A stretch of 42,869 bases of DNA from Kiritimatiellia bacterium (GTDB taxonomy: Bacteria; Verrucomicrobiota; Kiritimatiellia; RFP12; JAAYLN01), in assembly GCA_017962605.1 (NCBI GenBank), contig JAGCUY010000052.1, forward strand, positions 1-42,869, given 5' to 3'. The notes below the pieces were generated by a model. The model saw only the letters and a program-made list of their open reading frames with translations, was not told the DNA's origin and made no database searches. This document shows positions 7,124 to 14,900 of this stretch, one piece after another; position 1 is the stretch's first letter; every line of letters starts with the position of its first letter. The position numbers and the translations under genes were made by a program.

Positions 7124-9424
7124 ATGCGCATCATTAGTGTCGCACTGGCGGGGCTTTGCGTCTGCACGGCGTCGTGGGGCGCAGGGCCGCTTGCGCTTGC
7201 GGAGCGCGGCCGGGAGGCGGAGTATTCCATTGTGATTCCATCGGACGCCGCCCCCGCGCACCGCTATGCTGCGGAGGAGTTGCGCGACTTCACCGAGAAG
7301 ACGACGGACGTGAAGCTGCCCATCGTCTCCAGCACCACGGGCAAGGCCGTGGTACTGGAGGTGGGGACGGCCAACGGCCGCGATCCCGACTCCTTCCGGC
7401 TCCATGTCTCCGGCGACACGCTCTTCATCACGGGTGGTTCGCCGAGGGGCGTCCTCTACGGCGTTTACGAGGTGCTTGAACGTTTCGCCGGTTGCCGGTG
7501 GTATGCCTCGTGGCATTCCGTCGTGCCGCGCCTTAACCGCATTGAGGTGCCGTCCGACCTGGACGAGACGCAGACGCCCGCGTTTGCGATGCGCGAGCCA
7601 TATTGGTATGACGTCACGCAGAATCAGGAGTTCGCCGCGCGGTTGCGCGTGAACAGCCGCTCGTGGAAGTCTTTCGACGAGAAGTTCGGCGGTAATCCCT
7701 GGCGCTTTGGCGGCGGACTGGGCAGCGCCCATACGTTTGAGCAGCTGCTGCCGCAGAAGGACTACTTCGACGAGCATCCCGAATACTTCAGCATGATCGA
7801 CGGGAAGCGCGTCAGGGGCAGGACGCAGCTGTGCCTTACGAATCCGGACGTTCTTAGGATTGTCACATCGAACGTGCTGGAGTGCATCCGCCGGGATCCC
7901 GGCGCGAAGTTCTACGGCGTGAGCCAGTCGGACAACCACATGCATTGCCGCTGTCCGGAATGCAAGGCGGTGGACGACGAGGAGGGGTCGCATGCCGGAA
8001 CAATGGTCCGGTTCGTGAACGCGGTCGCAGAGGCGGTTGAGAGGGAGTTCCCGGACGCGGTCATCGAGACGCTCGCCTACAACGGCACGCAGAAGGTGCC
8101 GCTGAAGACGCGGCTCCGGCACAATGTGGTGCCGTGCGTCTGCTCGATCAACTGCGACTTTGCGCTGCCGATGGAGGAAAGCCAATGCGAGGCGAATGCG
8201 GAGTTCCGCCGAGACATCGGGGACTGGGCGCGGCAGACCGGCTTCCTCTATGTCTGGGACTACACGACCGACTTCTTCACCTATACGGCGCCATGGGCGA
8301 ACGTCTATTCCCTGCAGGGGAACCTCCGGTTCTTCCGGCGAAACAACGTGAAGGCGGTCTTCGCGCAGGGGGCGTGGCAGGGGCGGCACGCCGACTTTGC
8401 CGAACTGAAGGCGTGGCTGCTCGCCAAGTGGATGTGGAACCCCGACCTGCCGATGGAGCCGCTTCTTGACGACTTTTTCGCCGGATATTACGGCAAGGCC
8501 GCGCCGCTTGTGCGCGGATACTTCGAGAAGCTGCACAGGCTCCAGCGCGACTATTCAAAGGCGACCGGCCATCCGCTCAAGGTGTTCGATAGCGTTGCGA
8601 ATCCGGCGCTCCCGGACGAGTTCTTGGCCGAGGCTGCTGCCTTGTGGCGGGAGGCCGAGGCCGTCGTGGCGGACGATCCAGCCATTTCCTACAATGTGCG
8701 CATGGGCTCGTTTTCCGTCGATTGCGCACGCATGGAGCGAGGCTTCAAGCTGCTTAACCTCTCGCGTGGCGCAAAGGGCGTCCTGCCGCCGGATGAGGCG
8801 CAGACGCTGGCGCGTTCGCTCTTGGCGCGGCTGGACGAGGCGAAGGACATACGGCTTGCGGAGACGCCGCGGCAGGATGTCGAGCTGCGCTGGCGTATCG
8901 TCGCGGAGGAGGGGGTGAAGCCCTACAGCGGTGACAGCGGCGAACTGGAGGAGATGTTTCTGGGCGTCATCAACCCTGGTGTCTGGGGCGAGTTCGTGGA
9001 TGACCCGGGGGCGGCGGACGGAAGGGCGCTTATGCTTTTCAACACGCACTACGAGTGGTGCGTGCAGTTCCCGCTTTCGAGCGTCGCGTTCGAGTCGGGT
9101 GTGAAATACCGGGTGCGCATCAGGGCGCGCGTCGACAGCCGCCGCGACGGCATGGCGTTCGGCGCGGGCGTTTACTGCACCGACGACGGGAAATCCCCCG
9201 GTGCCGCGAATTTCAAGACTGGCGAGACGCCGAACGAGTATGCCTGGTACGACATCCTCTCCTGGGTGCCGAGGTCAGATGAAATCCTGTGGATCGCCCC
9301 CGGCGCGTTCGGCGAGGACGGCAAGTCCGCCATAAACGCGGTTTACATCGACAAAATCAGATTCACTCCCGCCGATGCGCCGGTGCCGTGCCTCACCCCA
9401 GCCACGTCTCGCCCAAGGGATTAG
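7124..9424 (+). CDS. Secreted DUF4838 protein (alpha-glucuronidase-like fold)
   Basis: 766 residues with a signal peptide (about 20 residues, ending ASWGAG). Residues about 25-130 resemble the N-terminal domain of GH67 alpha-glucuronidases (APAHRYAAEELRDF, GVLYGVYEVLERFAGCRWY). The next 330 residues carry the DUF4838 signature (GVSQSDNHMHCRCPECKAVD, then GTMVRFVNAVAEAVEREFPD and ETLAYNGT). A C-terminal beta-rich part (about 600-766) looks like a carbohydrate-binding or jelly-roll domain. DUF4838 is common in PVC polysaccharide loci but has no established reaction; a glycoside hydrolase acting on uronic-acid-containing glycans is my inference. It is in one operon with the beta-strand gene (8-nt gap). 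Confidence 0.85.
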   Translation: MRIISVALAGLCVCTASWGAGPLALAERGREAEYSIVIPSDAAPAHRYAAEELRDFTEKTTDVKLPIVSSTTGKAVVLEVGTANGRDPDSFRLHVSGDTLFITGGSPRGVLYGVYEVLERFAGCRWYASWHSVVPRLNRIEVPSDLDETQTPAFAMREPYWYDVTQNQEFAARLRVNSRSWKSFDEKFGGNPWRFGGGLGSAHTFEQLLPQKDYFDEHPEYFSMIDGKRVRGRTQLCLTNPDVLRIVTSNVLECIRRDPGAKFYGVSQSDNHMHCRCPECKAVDDEEGSHAGTMVRFVNAVAEAVEREFPDAVIETLAYNGTQKVPLKTRLRHNVVPCVCSINCDFALPMEESQCEANAEFRRDIGDWARQTGFLYVWDYTTDFFTYTAPWANVYSLQGNLRFFRRNNVKAVFAQGAWQGRHADFAELKAWLLAKWMWNPDLPMEPLLDDFFAGYYGKAAPLVRGYFEKLHRLQRDYSKATGHPLKVFDSVANPALPDEFLAEAAALWREAEAVVADDPAISYNVRMGSFSVDCARMERGFKLLNLSRGAKGVLPPDEAQTLARSLLARLDEAKDIRLAETPRQDVELRWRIVAEEGVKPYSGDSGELEEMFLGVINPGVWGEFVDDPGAADGRALMLFNTHYEWCVQFPLSSVAFESGVKYRVRIRARVDSRRDGMAFGAGVYCTDDGKSPGAANFKTGETPNEYAWYDILSWVPRSDEILWIAPGAFGEDGKSAINAVYIDKIRFTPADAPVPCLTPATSRPRD

Positions 9425-9506
9425 AGATATCCTCCTTTTCCGTATCCGACAAGCCAACCACTTCCCCGCCATGATAGTTGCGAGACATTATTAGCGTGGT
9501 GGAGTT

Positions 9507-9515
9507 TGGTAAGAT
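9507..9515 (+). promoter_or_regulatory. Extended -10 of the SGNH esterase gene
   Basis: TGG-TAAGAT, with the hexamer at 9510-9515 and 11 nt before the ATG at 9527. No -35 lies at the expected distance. The upstream 13 bp repeat those before the beta-strand gene (18 of 22 matches overall), which suggests a second, similarly driven transcript start inside the locus. Confidence 0.45.
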
Positions 9516-9526
9516 ATGAACATAGC

Positions 9527-10759
9527 ATGAAGAGCAATTCAAAGTTTTCCGTTGCCGGCCCATGGTCGGTGAAGGTTGAGCATGACGGCAAGGCTGCGAC
9601 ATTTGACGTGTCGCAACCAGAACGGATCGCCGTCTTTGATGAGCGCTACGACGAGCTTCCCGTGTTTGACGAGTCGAAGCCCGACTTCTGGCGCGGCAAG
9701 GCCCTTTGGGGCGTTGAGGCCCGAGGGTGCAGCGTCCGCTGGGCGCTGGATCCCGAATCGGTGACGGTTCGCGCCGCCGCCGACGGCCGCGCACTGGAGC
9801 GTGATGCCGACTGGCGTCTCCAGCCGGACTGGGGGCTTATCGGGTGGACCTCTGCCGAAAAGCAGTGCGGCCCAGTTCTGATTTCGTATGTTTACACGCT
9901 CCGGCGCATCGATGCCGTCGTGCAGCGCGCCGACGGGACGATTGGCCTCGTGAAGGGGACCCCGCATGCCGTGAACCCCGCCGTGCCCCCATGCGGCGAT
10001 GGCGAAAGGCTGCTTGGGACAATCTACGTTGACGCCAGCACGCGCCAGCTATCCGAAGACAACCTCTTCCCGCTTCTTCCGCCCGCGCCGCAGACGCACG
10101 TGCCTGCATTCAACCCGCCAGCCAGGACGCTGGCGAAACTCCGCGCCGGGGAAAAGGTAAAAATCCTCGCCTGGGGCGACAGCGTCACCGAGTGCACCTA
10201 TTTAAAGGATGAGTCAGCCAAGTGGCAGGCGCAATTCGCTCGCTGGCTGGAGGGCGTTTATCCCGAGGCCGACATCGAGTGGGTTTCCGTAGGCTGGGGC
10301 GGCCGCACAACCAAAAACTATCTCGAGGAGCCGCCCGGAAGCCCGCACAACTTCGCCGAGAAGGTGCTGGCGGAGAACCCCGACCTCGTGATCTCCGAAT
10401 TCGTGAACGACGTGCGCGTAGATGGAATCGTGGGCGAAGTCTATGTAAAGGCAATCCTTCCAGCCTTCCGCGAACGCGGCATCGAGTGGGTCATCTTGAC
10501 TCCCCACTACGAGCGGCCCGACTGGATGGGCCTCTCCGGGCTAAAAGACTGCGACGAGGATCCGCGCCCCTTCGTACGCGACCTTCGCGCCTTCGCGTCT
10601 GCCGAAGGCATCGGCCTTGCAGATGCCTCCATCCTATGGGGCGGGCTTTGGCGTCGCGGCATCCCATACATCACACTTGAGACTAACGACATCAACCATC
10701 CCAACGCCTTCGGGCTGTCGCTTTACGCGGAAGCCCTGAAGCCGCTCTTTGCGCCATGA
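9527..10759 (+). CDS. SGNH/GDSL-type carbohydrate esterase, cytoplasmic
   Basis: 410 residues. An N-terminal beta-rich domain (about 1-200) is joined to an SGNH hydrolase domain. Block I is GDSVTE with nucleophile S219, the oxyanion Gly lies in VGWGGR, block III Asn is N294 (FVNDVR), and D388/H391 sit in block V (DINHPN). The family removes acetyl or other acyl groups from sugars. I see no signal peptide, so it probably acts on imported oligosaccharides. A TTG start at 9506 would add seven residues; I chose ATG 9527 because the TTG overlaps the extended -10. Its stop overlaps the next start (ATGA), so translation is probably coupled. Confidence 0.82.
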   Translation: MKSNSKFSVAGPWSVKVEHDGKAATFDVSQPERIAVFDERYDELPVFDESKPDFWRGKALWGVEARGCSVRWALDPESVTVRAAADGRALERDADWRLQPDWGLIGWTSAEKQCGPVLISYVYTLRRIDAVVQRADGTIGLVKGTPHAVNPAVPPCGDGERLLGTIYVDASTRQLSEDNLFPLLPPAPQTHVPAFNPPARTLAKLRAGEKVKILAWGDSVTECTYLKDESAKWQAQFARWLEGVYPEADIEWVSVGWGGRTTKNYLEEPPGSPHNFAEKVLAENPDLVISEFVNDVRVDGIVGEVYVKAILPAFRERGIEWVILTPHYERPDWMGLSGLKDCDEDPRPFVRDLRAFASAEGIGLADASILWGGLWRRGIPYITLETNDINHPNAFGLSLYAEALKPLFAP

Positions 10760-13700
10760 TCCCACATATTCGTCGCAACACTTCCATCTTCCATCGGTGG
10801 CGGGCGTCAGCCGCACTTGCTGGTATCACCGCCCTCCTCGCCCTGCCAACGGCAGGCCATGCCGCTGTTGTCTTTGATGCCCCCGGCCATGCCTCCGTGG
10901 AGGGCACGCCTGTCGCTGCAAGTGGCGGCGAGCCTGGTGCCGCCTGGACGCTTCTTGACTGGCGCGGCCGCGAGACGGGCTTCTCCGGCTCGTTTGACAT
11001 GGAGGGGAAGACAGTTCTGCCGCCTCTGCCGGCGGGGTATTACCGGCTCAACACCCTCGCCACCCTCGCCGTAGTCCCCCCGCCAAGGGGCGCTGGGGGC
11101 GGCGCCCCCCGTCCCTTGAAGAACGAGCCGCTTCACGGCTCGTTCTTCGGCGCCGACTGCGCCATCGACGAACTTCACCGCGAAGCCGACTGCCCGTGGA
11201 ATGGCGGCGACGCCATTCGCACTGTCGCCGACCTGGCTCAAATGGCGGGCTTCACCCACATCCGCGGGCGCCACAACTGGGCGCGTATGCAGCCCTCCTC
11301 CGGTGCCCAGCCGAACTGCGACGGCCTAATCGCGAATGCCGCGCTCTTCCGCGAACGCGGCATCGGCGTCTCAGGACTCCTCTACGGCACGCCGGTGTGG
11401 GCCGGGCGCCTTAAAAAACTCCCCGGCGACCTAGCGGCCATCTACCGCTCTTGCCGCGACATTGCCGAAGCCTTCGGCGACAATGTAATGGACTGGGAGT
11501 TCTTCAACGAACCCGACATCGGCTTCGCGCCGGAACCTGTCTGGGACTACGCCGCGGCCTTCAAGGCGGCCTCCCTCGGTTTCAAGGCCGCCAATCCCCA
11601 GAAGCCCGTCCTTTGCGCCGGCCTCTGCCAGTCTCCCAAGGGCATCTACCTCAAGACTTTCCTTGAGAATGACGCCGCACCCTACTTCGACGTCTTCAAC
11701 TACCACACCTACGCGGCGCCCTCGGAATACCGCGACTTCATAGCCGAAATGCGCGACACGCTTGGCACCGTCGGCGCCGCCGACCGCCCAATTTGGATGA
11801 CTGAATGCGGCACCAACTTCGAAGGCCCCGCGACGGAGGAGAGCGTGCGGAAGGGCTTCAAGGCGCATTCGCCGGAGCAGGAACTCGTGGTGGCCGAATT
11901 TGCGCCAAAGTCGCAGATAGCCATGATGAAGGAGGGGGTCGAGCGCAACTTCTTCTTCCTTCTAGCCGCATATAGCGAACGCGGAGGAGCCAAGGACTGG
12001 GGCCTGATTCGCCGCGACGGCACTGTCAAGCCCGCATACTCAGCCCTGGCGACAATAGCCCATGAACTTGGCGATGCGACACTTGCCGGAGCGCTTGACG
12101 CGGGCAAAGGTCTTCGCGCCTATCTCTTCGACCACCCCGACGGCACGCAGACTGTGGCCTTCTGGTCCGAGTCGCCCATCGACAAGGAAACCAACGGCAT
12201 GAAAGTCGTTAAGCCGGAGCCGGACTACGCGCGTGAGTGGCGGCTGGAAGTTCCGAATATCTCACACAGAGACACGGAGGCACAGAGCGATGGGGGAAAA
12301 TACCGCCTCACCGACATGTGCGGGATGGTCTCGCAATTGCAGCCTCAGCCGGACGGGTCGCTGCTTCTTCCCGCCACCCGCTTCCCGTCGTATGTTTCAG
12401 GGCTGCGCGGTTTGCGCGCGGCGGCTGCGCGCTCCGATTCGCAGAACTCCGATGCCCTCACTGTGCAGTCGGCCTCTGGCGATGCAGGACATAAGAGTGT
12501 CGCAAATCAGGGAGCCCTTGCGCCCATAGTCTTCCGCGTTGATCTCGCCCCCGGTGATTTCGAAGTTTCGAACAACAAGACGCTGGCGGTGGCCAAGTGC
12601 GATGAACCGCACCTCCGTGTGCAAGTCTGGAACCTCTCGGATGAGGCCAAGACGGGCACTGTCGAGGTTGCCGGGGCTATTTTGGAAGGGCTGCCTGAAG
12701 GGCCAATCGCCATCGCCCCGCTCGAACATGCCGAATTTGACTGCATTTTGAAAGCAACGGAGGAAAGCATACGAACTATGGAAAGCAATGCCACGCTCAC
12801 GCTTACCGGCCACTTTGAAGGCCTGCCGTCCTCGCGTCTCGCCATGCCGGTTTTGTTCGAGGATCTGTTCCTGGCGTCATGTGAAACCGTTCCGATTGAC
12901 TGGAAGGACCCTTCCAAGTGGACGCGCAATGACTCTGCCGACGAGTATTCCGTGGTCTGGGACGAGGCCGAGCAGGCGCTGAGTTTTGATGTGAAGTGGA
13001 AGAACCCGGGCGTAGGCCGCTGGTTCTACCCCGTGCTGAAGTTGCCGGCGGGTGGCCCCAACCTGGAAGGCGCGCTCCGCGTCGCCTTCGAGGTGAAGAC
13101 CGCGCAGGACAAGGTGGAGAATGACTTCGGCGAATGTTGCCTTATGCTCTTGCGCGGCGAGAAGGGAGGCTCCCCTGCGGAGTGGTTGCGATATTTCCCG
13201 CCTACGGGTTCGTGGGAACGGCGATATGCGGAGCTCTCCTCGGTAAAAGACCTTCACGAAGTCGATGCCATCCGCCTTGGCGCCAACCCGCGCGGCATGC
13301 ACCTCACTTTCTGGGTGAAAAACATTGTCGTACTAAAGGCCGCCAAGCCTGTTAAGGAAGCCGCGCCGTTGCGCGTGGCGCTGACTTTCGACGATTCCCT
13401 GAAGGATGACCTGCTTGTCGCCGCGCCGATGCTGGAGGAGCGCGGATGGCGCGGCACCTTCTGCATCGTGACCGACTGGGTCGGCAGGGACGACAGCAAA
13501 TTGACATGGGACGATGTCCGCGAACTCGTCCGGCGAGGCCATGAAATCGCCACCCACACGAAGTCGCACAAAAATCTCATCACCCTTCTCGATCGGGGCC
13601 AGGAGGACGAAATCAGGCGCGAACTCCTTGATTCGGCGAAAAAGATTTTGGAGGAGACGGGAATCTCCCCGCGCTTCATGTTCTCGCCGTTCGTCTGCCA

Positions 13701-14730
13701 GAACGAAAAGACCGCGCAGATAAGCCGCGAATGTGGGCTGCGCCAGGCGGATGTCCCCCGCTACAACTTCGGCTCCAACAACTGTGACCGCGTCGCCACC
13801 GTTGTGGATGAACTGATCGGCAAGGGGGCCGTGCGTGCGGACTTCCTTCACCACGGCGTTTCCCAGGCGGACCACGGCGGCTGGTGCTCGTTTGTCGATC
13901 GCGAGAGCTTCCGCCGCCACCTCGACACCCTCGCGGAGCTTGAGCGCAAGGGTAAGATCATCGTGACGGACTACGATGGCATGGCGTCGAACTGCCGCCT
14001 GCTGGCGAAGGACTGGCCGCGCCATGGAATTCTCTCGCTCTCCTTCGACGACGCGAGCTTCGACCAATGGGAGGCCGCATTCCCGATCTTCGCGAAATAC
14101 GACGCCCGCACCACCTTCTTCGTGGTCGGCACGAACCGCCTCGACTTCGCGAAGAAGGCTCTTGCGGAGGGCCATGAAGTCGGCATCCACGGACTCAACC
14201 ACCGCGACGCGACCCCGGCGGTCGAGGATGGCGGCGAGGATTGGTTCTGGAAAGCCGACATCGCTCCGCAGCTTGCGGCTTTCGGCGATGCGGGCGTTCC
14301 AATCCGCTCATACGCCTATCCAAACTGCCGGCGCACCGATCGCACGGACGCCCTTTTCTTCAGCCGGGGTATTTCACGGGTGCGCGGCACAGGAAGCGCC
14401 TTTCCTCCCAATCCAAACCCCTTCGATCCAAAAGGGGAAAAGCTGGACAAATGGCGCCCCGTGGCGACGGCCGACTGGCTGTTCTACCCGGCGATTGACT
14501 TCCTCAATGCGCGTCTCGTTCCCAATGTCATCATGGGGGAGGCCTACCACACCGACATCGAGGACATCATGCGCGCCATCAGGAGGGCAGGGGAACGTGC
14601 CGAGGCGCTCTTCATCGTCTCTCATGGCATTTCACCAAATGCGAAGGGTATCTCCATGAAGACCGAATGGCTTGAGCGGATGCTCTCGTCCGCAAATGAG
14701 CTTGGCGTGCTGGTCAGGGGAATACGGTAG
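10756..14730 (+). CDS. Secreted glycosidase fused to two NodB polysaccharide deacetylase domains
   Basis: Multidomain enzyme of 1324 residues with a signal peptide (1 to about 36, ending GHAA). A clan GH-A TIM barrel (about 125-440, GH39/GH5-like) has a likely acid/base E252 (WEFFNEPD) and nucleophile E350 (WMTECG). Beta-rich segments follow, including a likely carbohydrate-binding region near 705-865. Two CE4/NodB deacetylase domains close the protein: domain 1 with TFDD (D879/D880) and HxxxH H934/H938, domain 2 with SFDD (D1098/D1099) and H1145/H1149. Both keep the metal-binding residues. It should cut and deacetylate the same polysaccharide. Residues about 105-135 and 502-510 come from inserted repeat DNA (listed separately). 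Start by ATGA overlap with the esterase gene. Confidence 0.85.
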   Translation: MIPHIRRNTSIFHRWRASAALAGITALLALPTAGHAAVVFDAPGHASVEGTPVAASGGEPGAAWTLLDWRGRETGFSGSFDMEGKTVLPPLPAGYYRLNTLATLAVVPPPRGAGGGAPRPLKNEPLHGSFFGADCAIDELHREADCPWNGGDAIRTVADLAQMAGFTHIRGRHNWARMQPSSGAQPNCDGLIANAALFRERGIGVSGLLYGTPVWAGRLKKLPGDLAAIYRSCRDIAEAFGDNVMDWEFFNEPDIGFAPEPVWDYAAAFKAASLGFKAANPQKPVLCAGLCQSPKGIYLKTFLENDAAPYFDVFNYHTYAAPSEYRDFIAEMRDTLGTVGAADRPIWMTECGTNFEGPATEESVRKGFKAHSPEQELVVAEFAPKSQIAMMKEGVERNFFFLLAAYSERGGAKDWGLIRRDGTVKPAYSALATIAHELGDATLAGALDAGKGLRAYLFDHPDGTQTVAFWSESPIDKETNGMKVVKPEPDYAREWRLEVPNISHRDTEAQSDGGKYRLTDMCGMVSQLQPQPDGSLLLPATRFPSYVSGLRGLRAAAARSDSQNSDALTVQSASGDAGHKSVANQGALAPIVFRVDLAPGDFEVSNNKTLAVAKCDEPHLRVQVWNLSDEAKTGTVEVAGAILEGLPEGPIAIAPLEHAEFDCILKATEESIRTMESNATLTLTGHFEGLPSSRLAMPVLFEDLFLASCETVPIDWKDPSKWTRNDSADEYSVVWDEAEQALSFDVKWKNPGVGRWFYPVLKLPAGGPNLEGALRVAFEVKTAQDKVENDFGECCLMLLRGEKGGSPAEWLRYFPPTGSWERRYAELSSVKDLHEVDAIRLGANPRGMHLTFWVKNIVVLKAAKPVKEAAPLRVALTFDDSLKDDLLVAAPMLEERGWRGTFCIVTDWVGRDDSKLTWDDVRELVRRGHEIATHTKSHKNLITLLDRGQEDEIRRELLDSAKKILEETGISPRFMFSPFVCQNEKTAQISRECGLRQADVPRYNFGSNNCDRVATVVDELIGKGAVRADFLHHGVSQADHGGWCSFVDRESFRRHLDTLAELERKGKIIVTDYDGMASNCRLLAKDWPRHGILSLSFDDASFDQWEAAFPIFAKYDARTTFFVVGTNRLDFAKKALAEGHEVGIHGLNHRDATPAVEDGGEDWFWKADIAPQLAAFGDAGVPIRSYAYPNCRRTDRTDALFFSRGISRVRGTGSAFPPNPNPFDPKGEKLDKWRPVATADWLFYPAIDFLNARLVPNVIMGEAYHTDIEDIMRAIRRAGERAEALFIVSHGISPNAKGISMKTEWLERMLSSANELGVLVRGIR
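11075..11148 (+). repeat. Palindromic repeats inside the glycosidase gene
   Basis: A perfect 13-bp stem (GAAGAACGAGCCG at 11118-11130, loop CTTCA, CGGCTCGTTCTTC at 11136-11148) stands directly after a G/C palindrome (GGGGCG at 11087-11092 with CGCCCC at 11103-11108). The DNA is read in frame as a Pro/Gly-rich linker between the N-terminal part and the TIM barrel. It looks like intergenic repeat elements inserted in a linker where they do no harm. Confidence 0.6.
12261..12287 (+). repeat. ACAGAGACAC-type repeat fragment inside the glycosidase gene
   Basis: Units of CACAGAG and GACACGGAGG, read in frame as SHRDTEAQ (residues 502-509). As I recall, such CACAGAGACACAGAG tracts are common dispersed intergenic elements in PVC genomes. 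Here one sits in a coding loop between beta-rich segments. Confidence 0.45.
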
Positions 14731-14743
14731 GGGTTGGAATGAT

Positions 14744-14900
14744 TAGAGGTTTGGCGCTAACGCGCCCGGGAAGTTTGGCGCAAGCGCCTTGGAAGTTTAG
14801 AAGTTGAAAGGTTGAATGGTCGAAAAGAGGAGCTCGTCTCATGTCTAAAGTCTCTCGTCAGTCTCTTGTCTCTTGTCTCTTGTCGCTTGTCCTTGCCGCT
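14744..14900 (+). repeat. Octamer and heptamer repeat block over the start of the agarase-like gene
   Basis: 14750-14820 holds GAAGTTTG/GAAGTTTAG/GAAGTTGAAAGG units with GGCGCAAGCGCC inserts. These are the reverse complement of the array at 17018-17222. From 14841 the gene's first codons are built of TCTCTTG heptamers (14866-14890), encoding SRQSLVSCLLSLVLAA of the signal peptide. A GAGGAG ribosome site stands at 14826-14832. Confidence 0.7.

Noticed and set aside
7082..8536. Open frame of 484 codons antisense to the DUF4838 gene
   Set aside because: It mirrors a GC-rich gene with clear family motifs on the plus strand, has no recognisable domain and is Arg/His/Pro-rich as antisense frames usually are.
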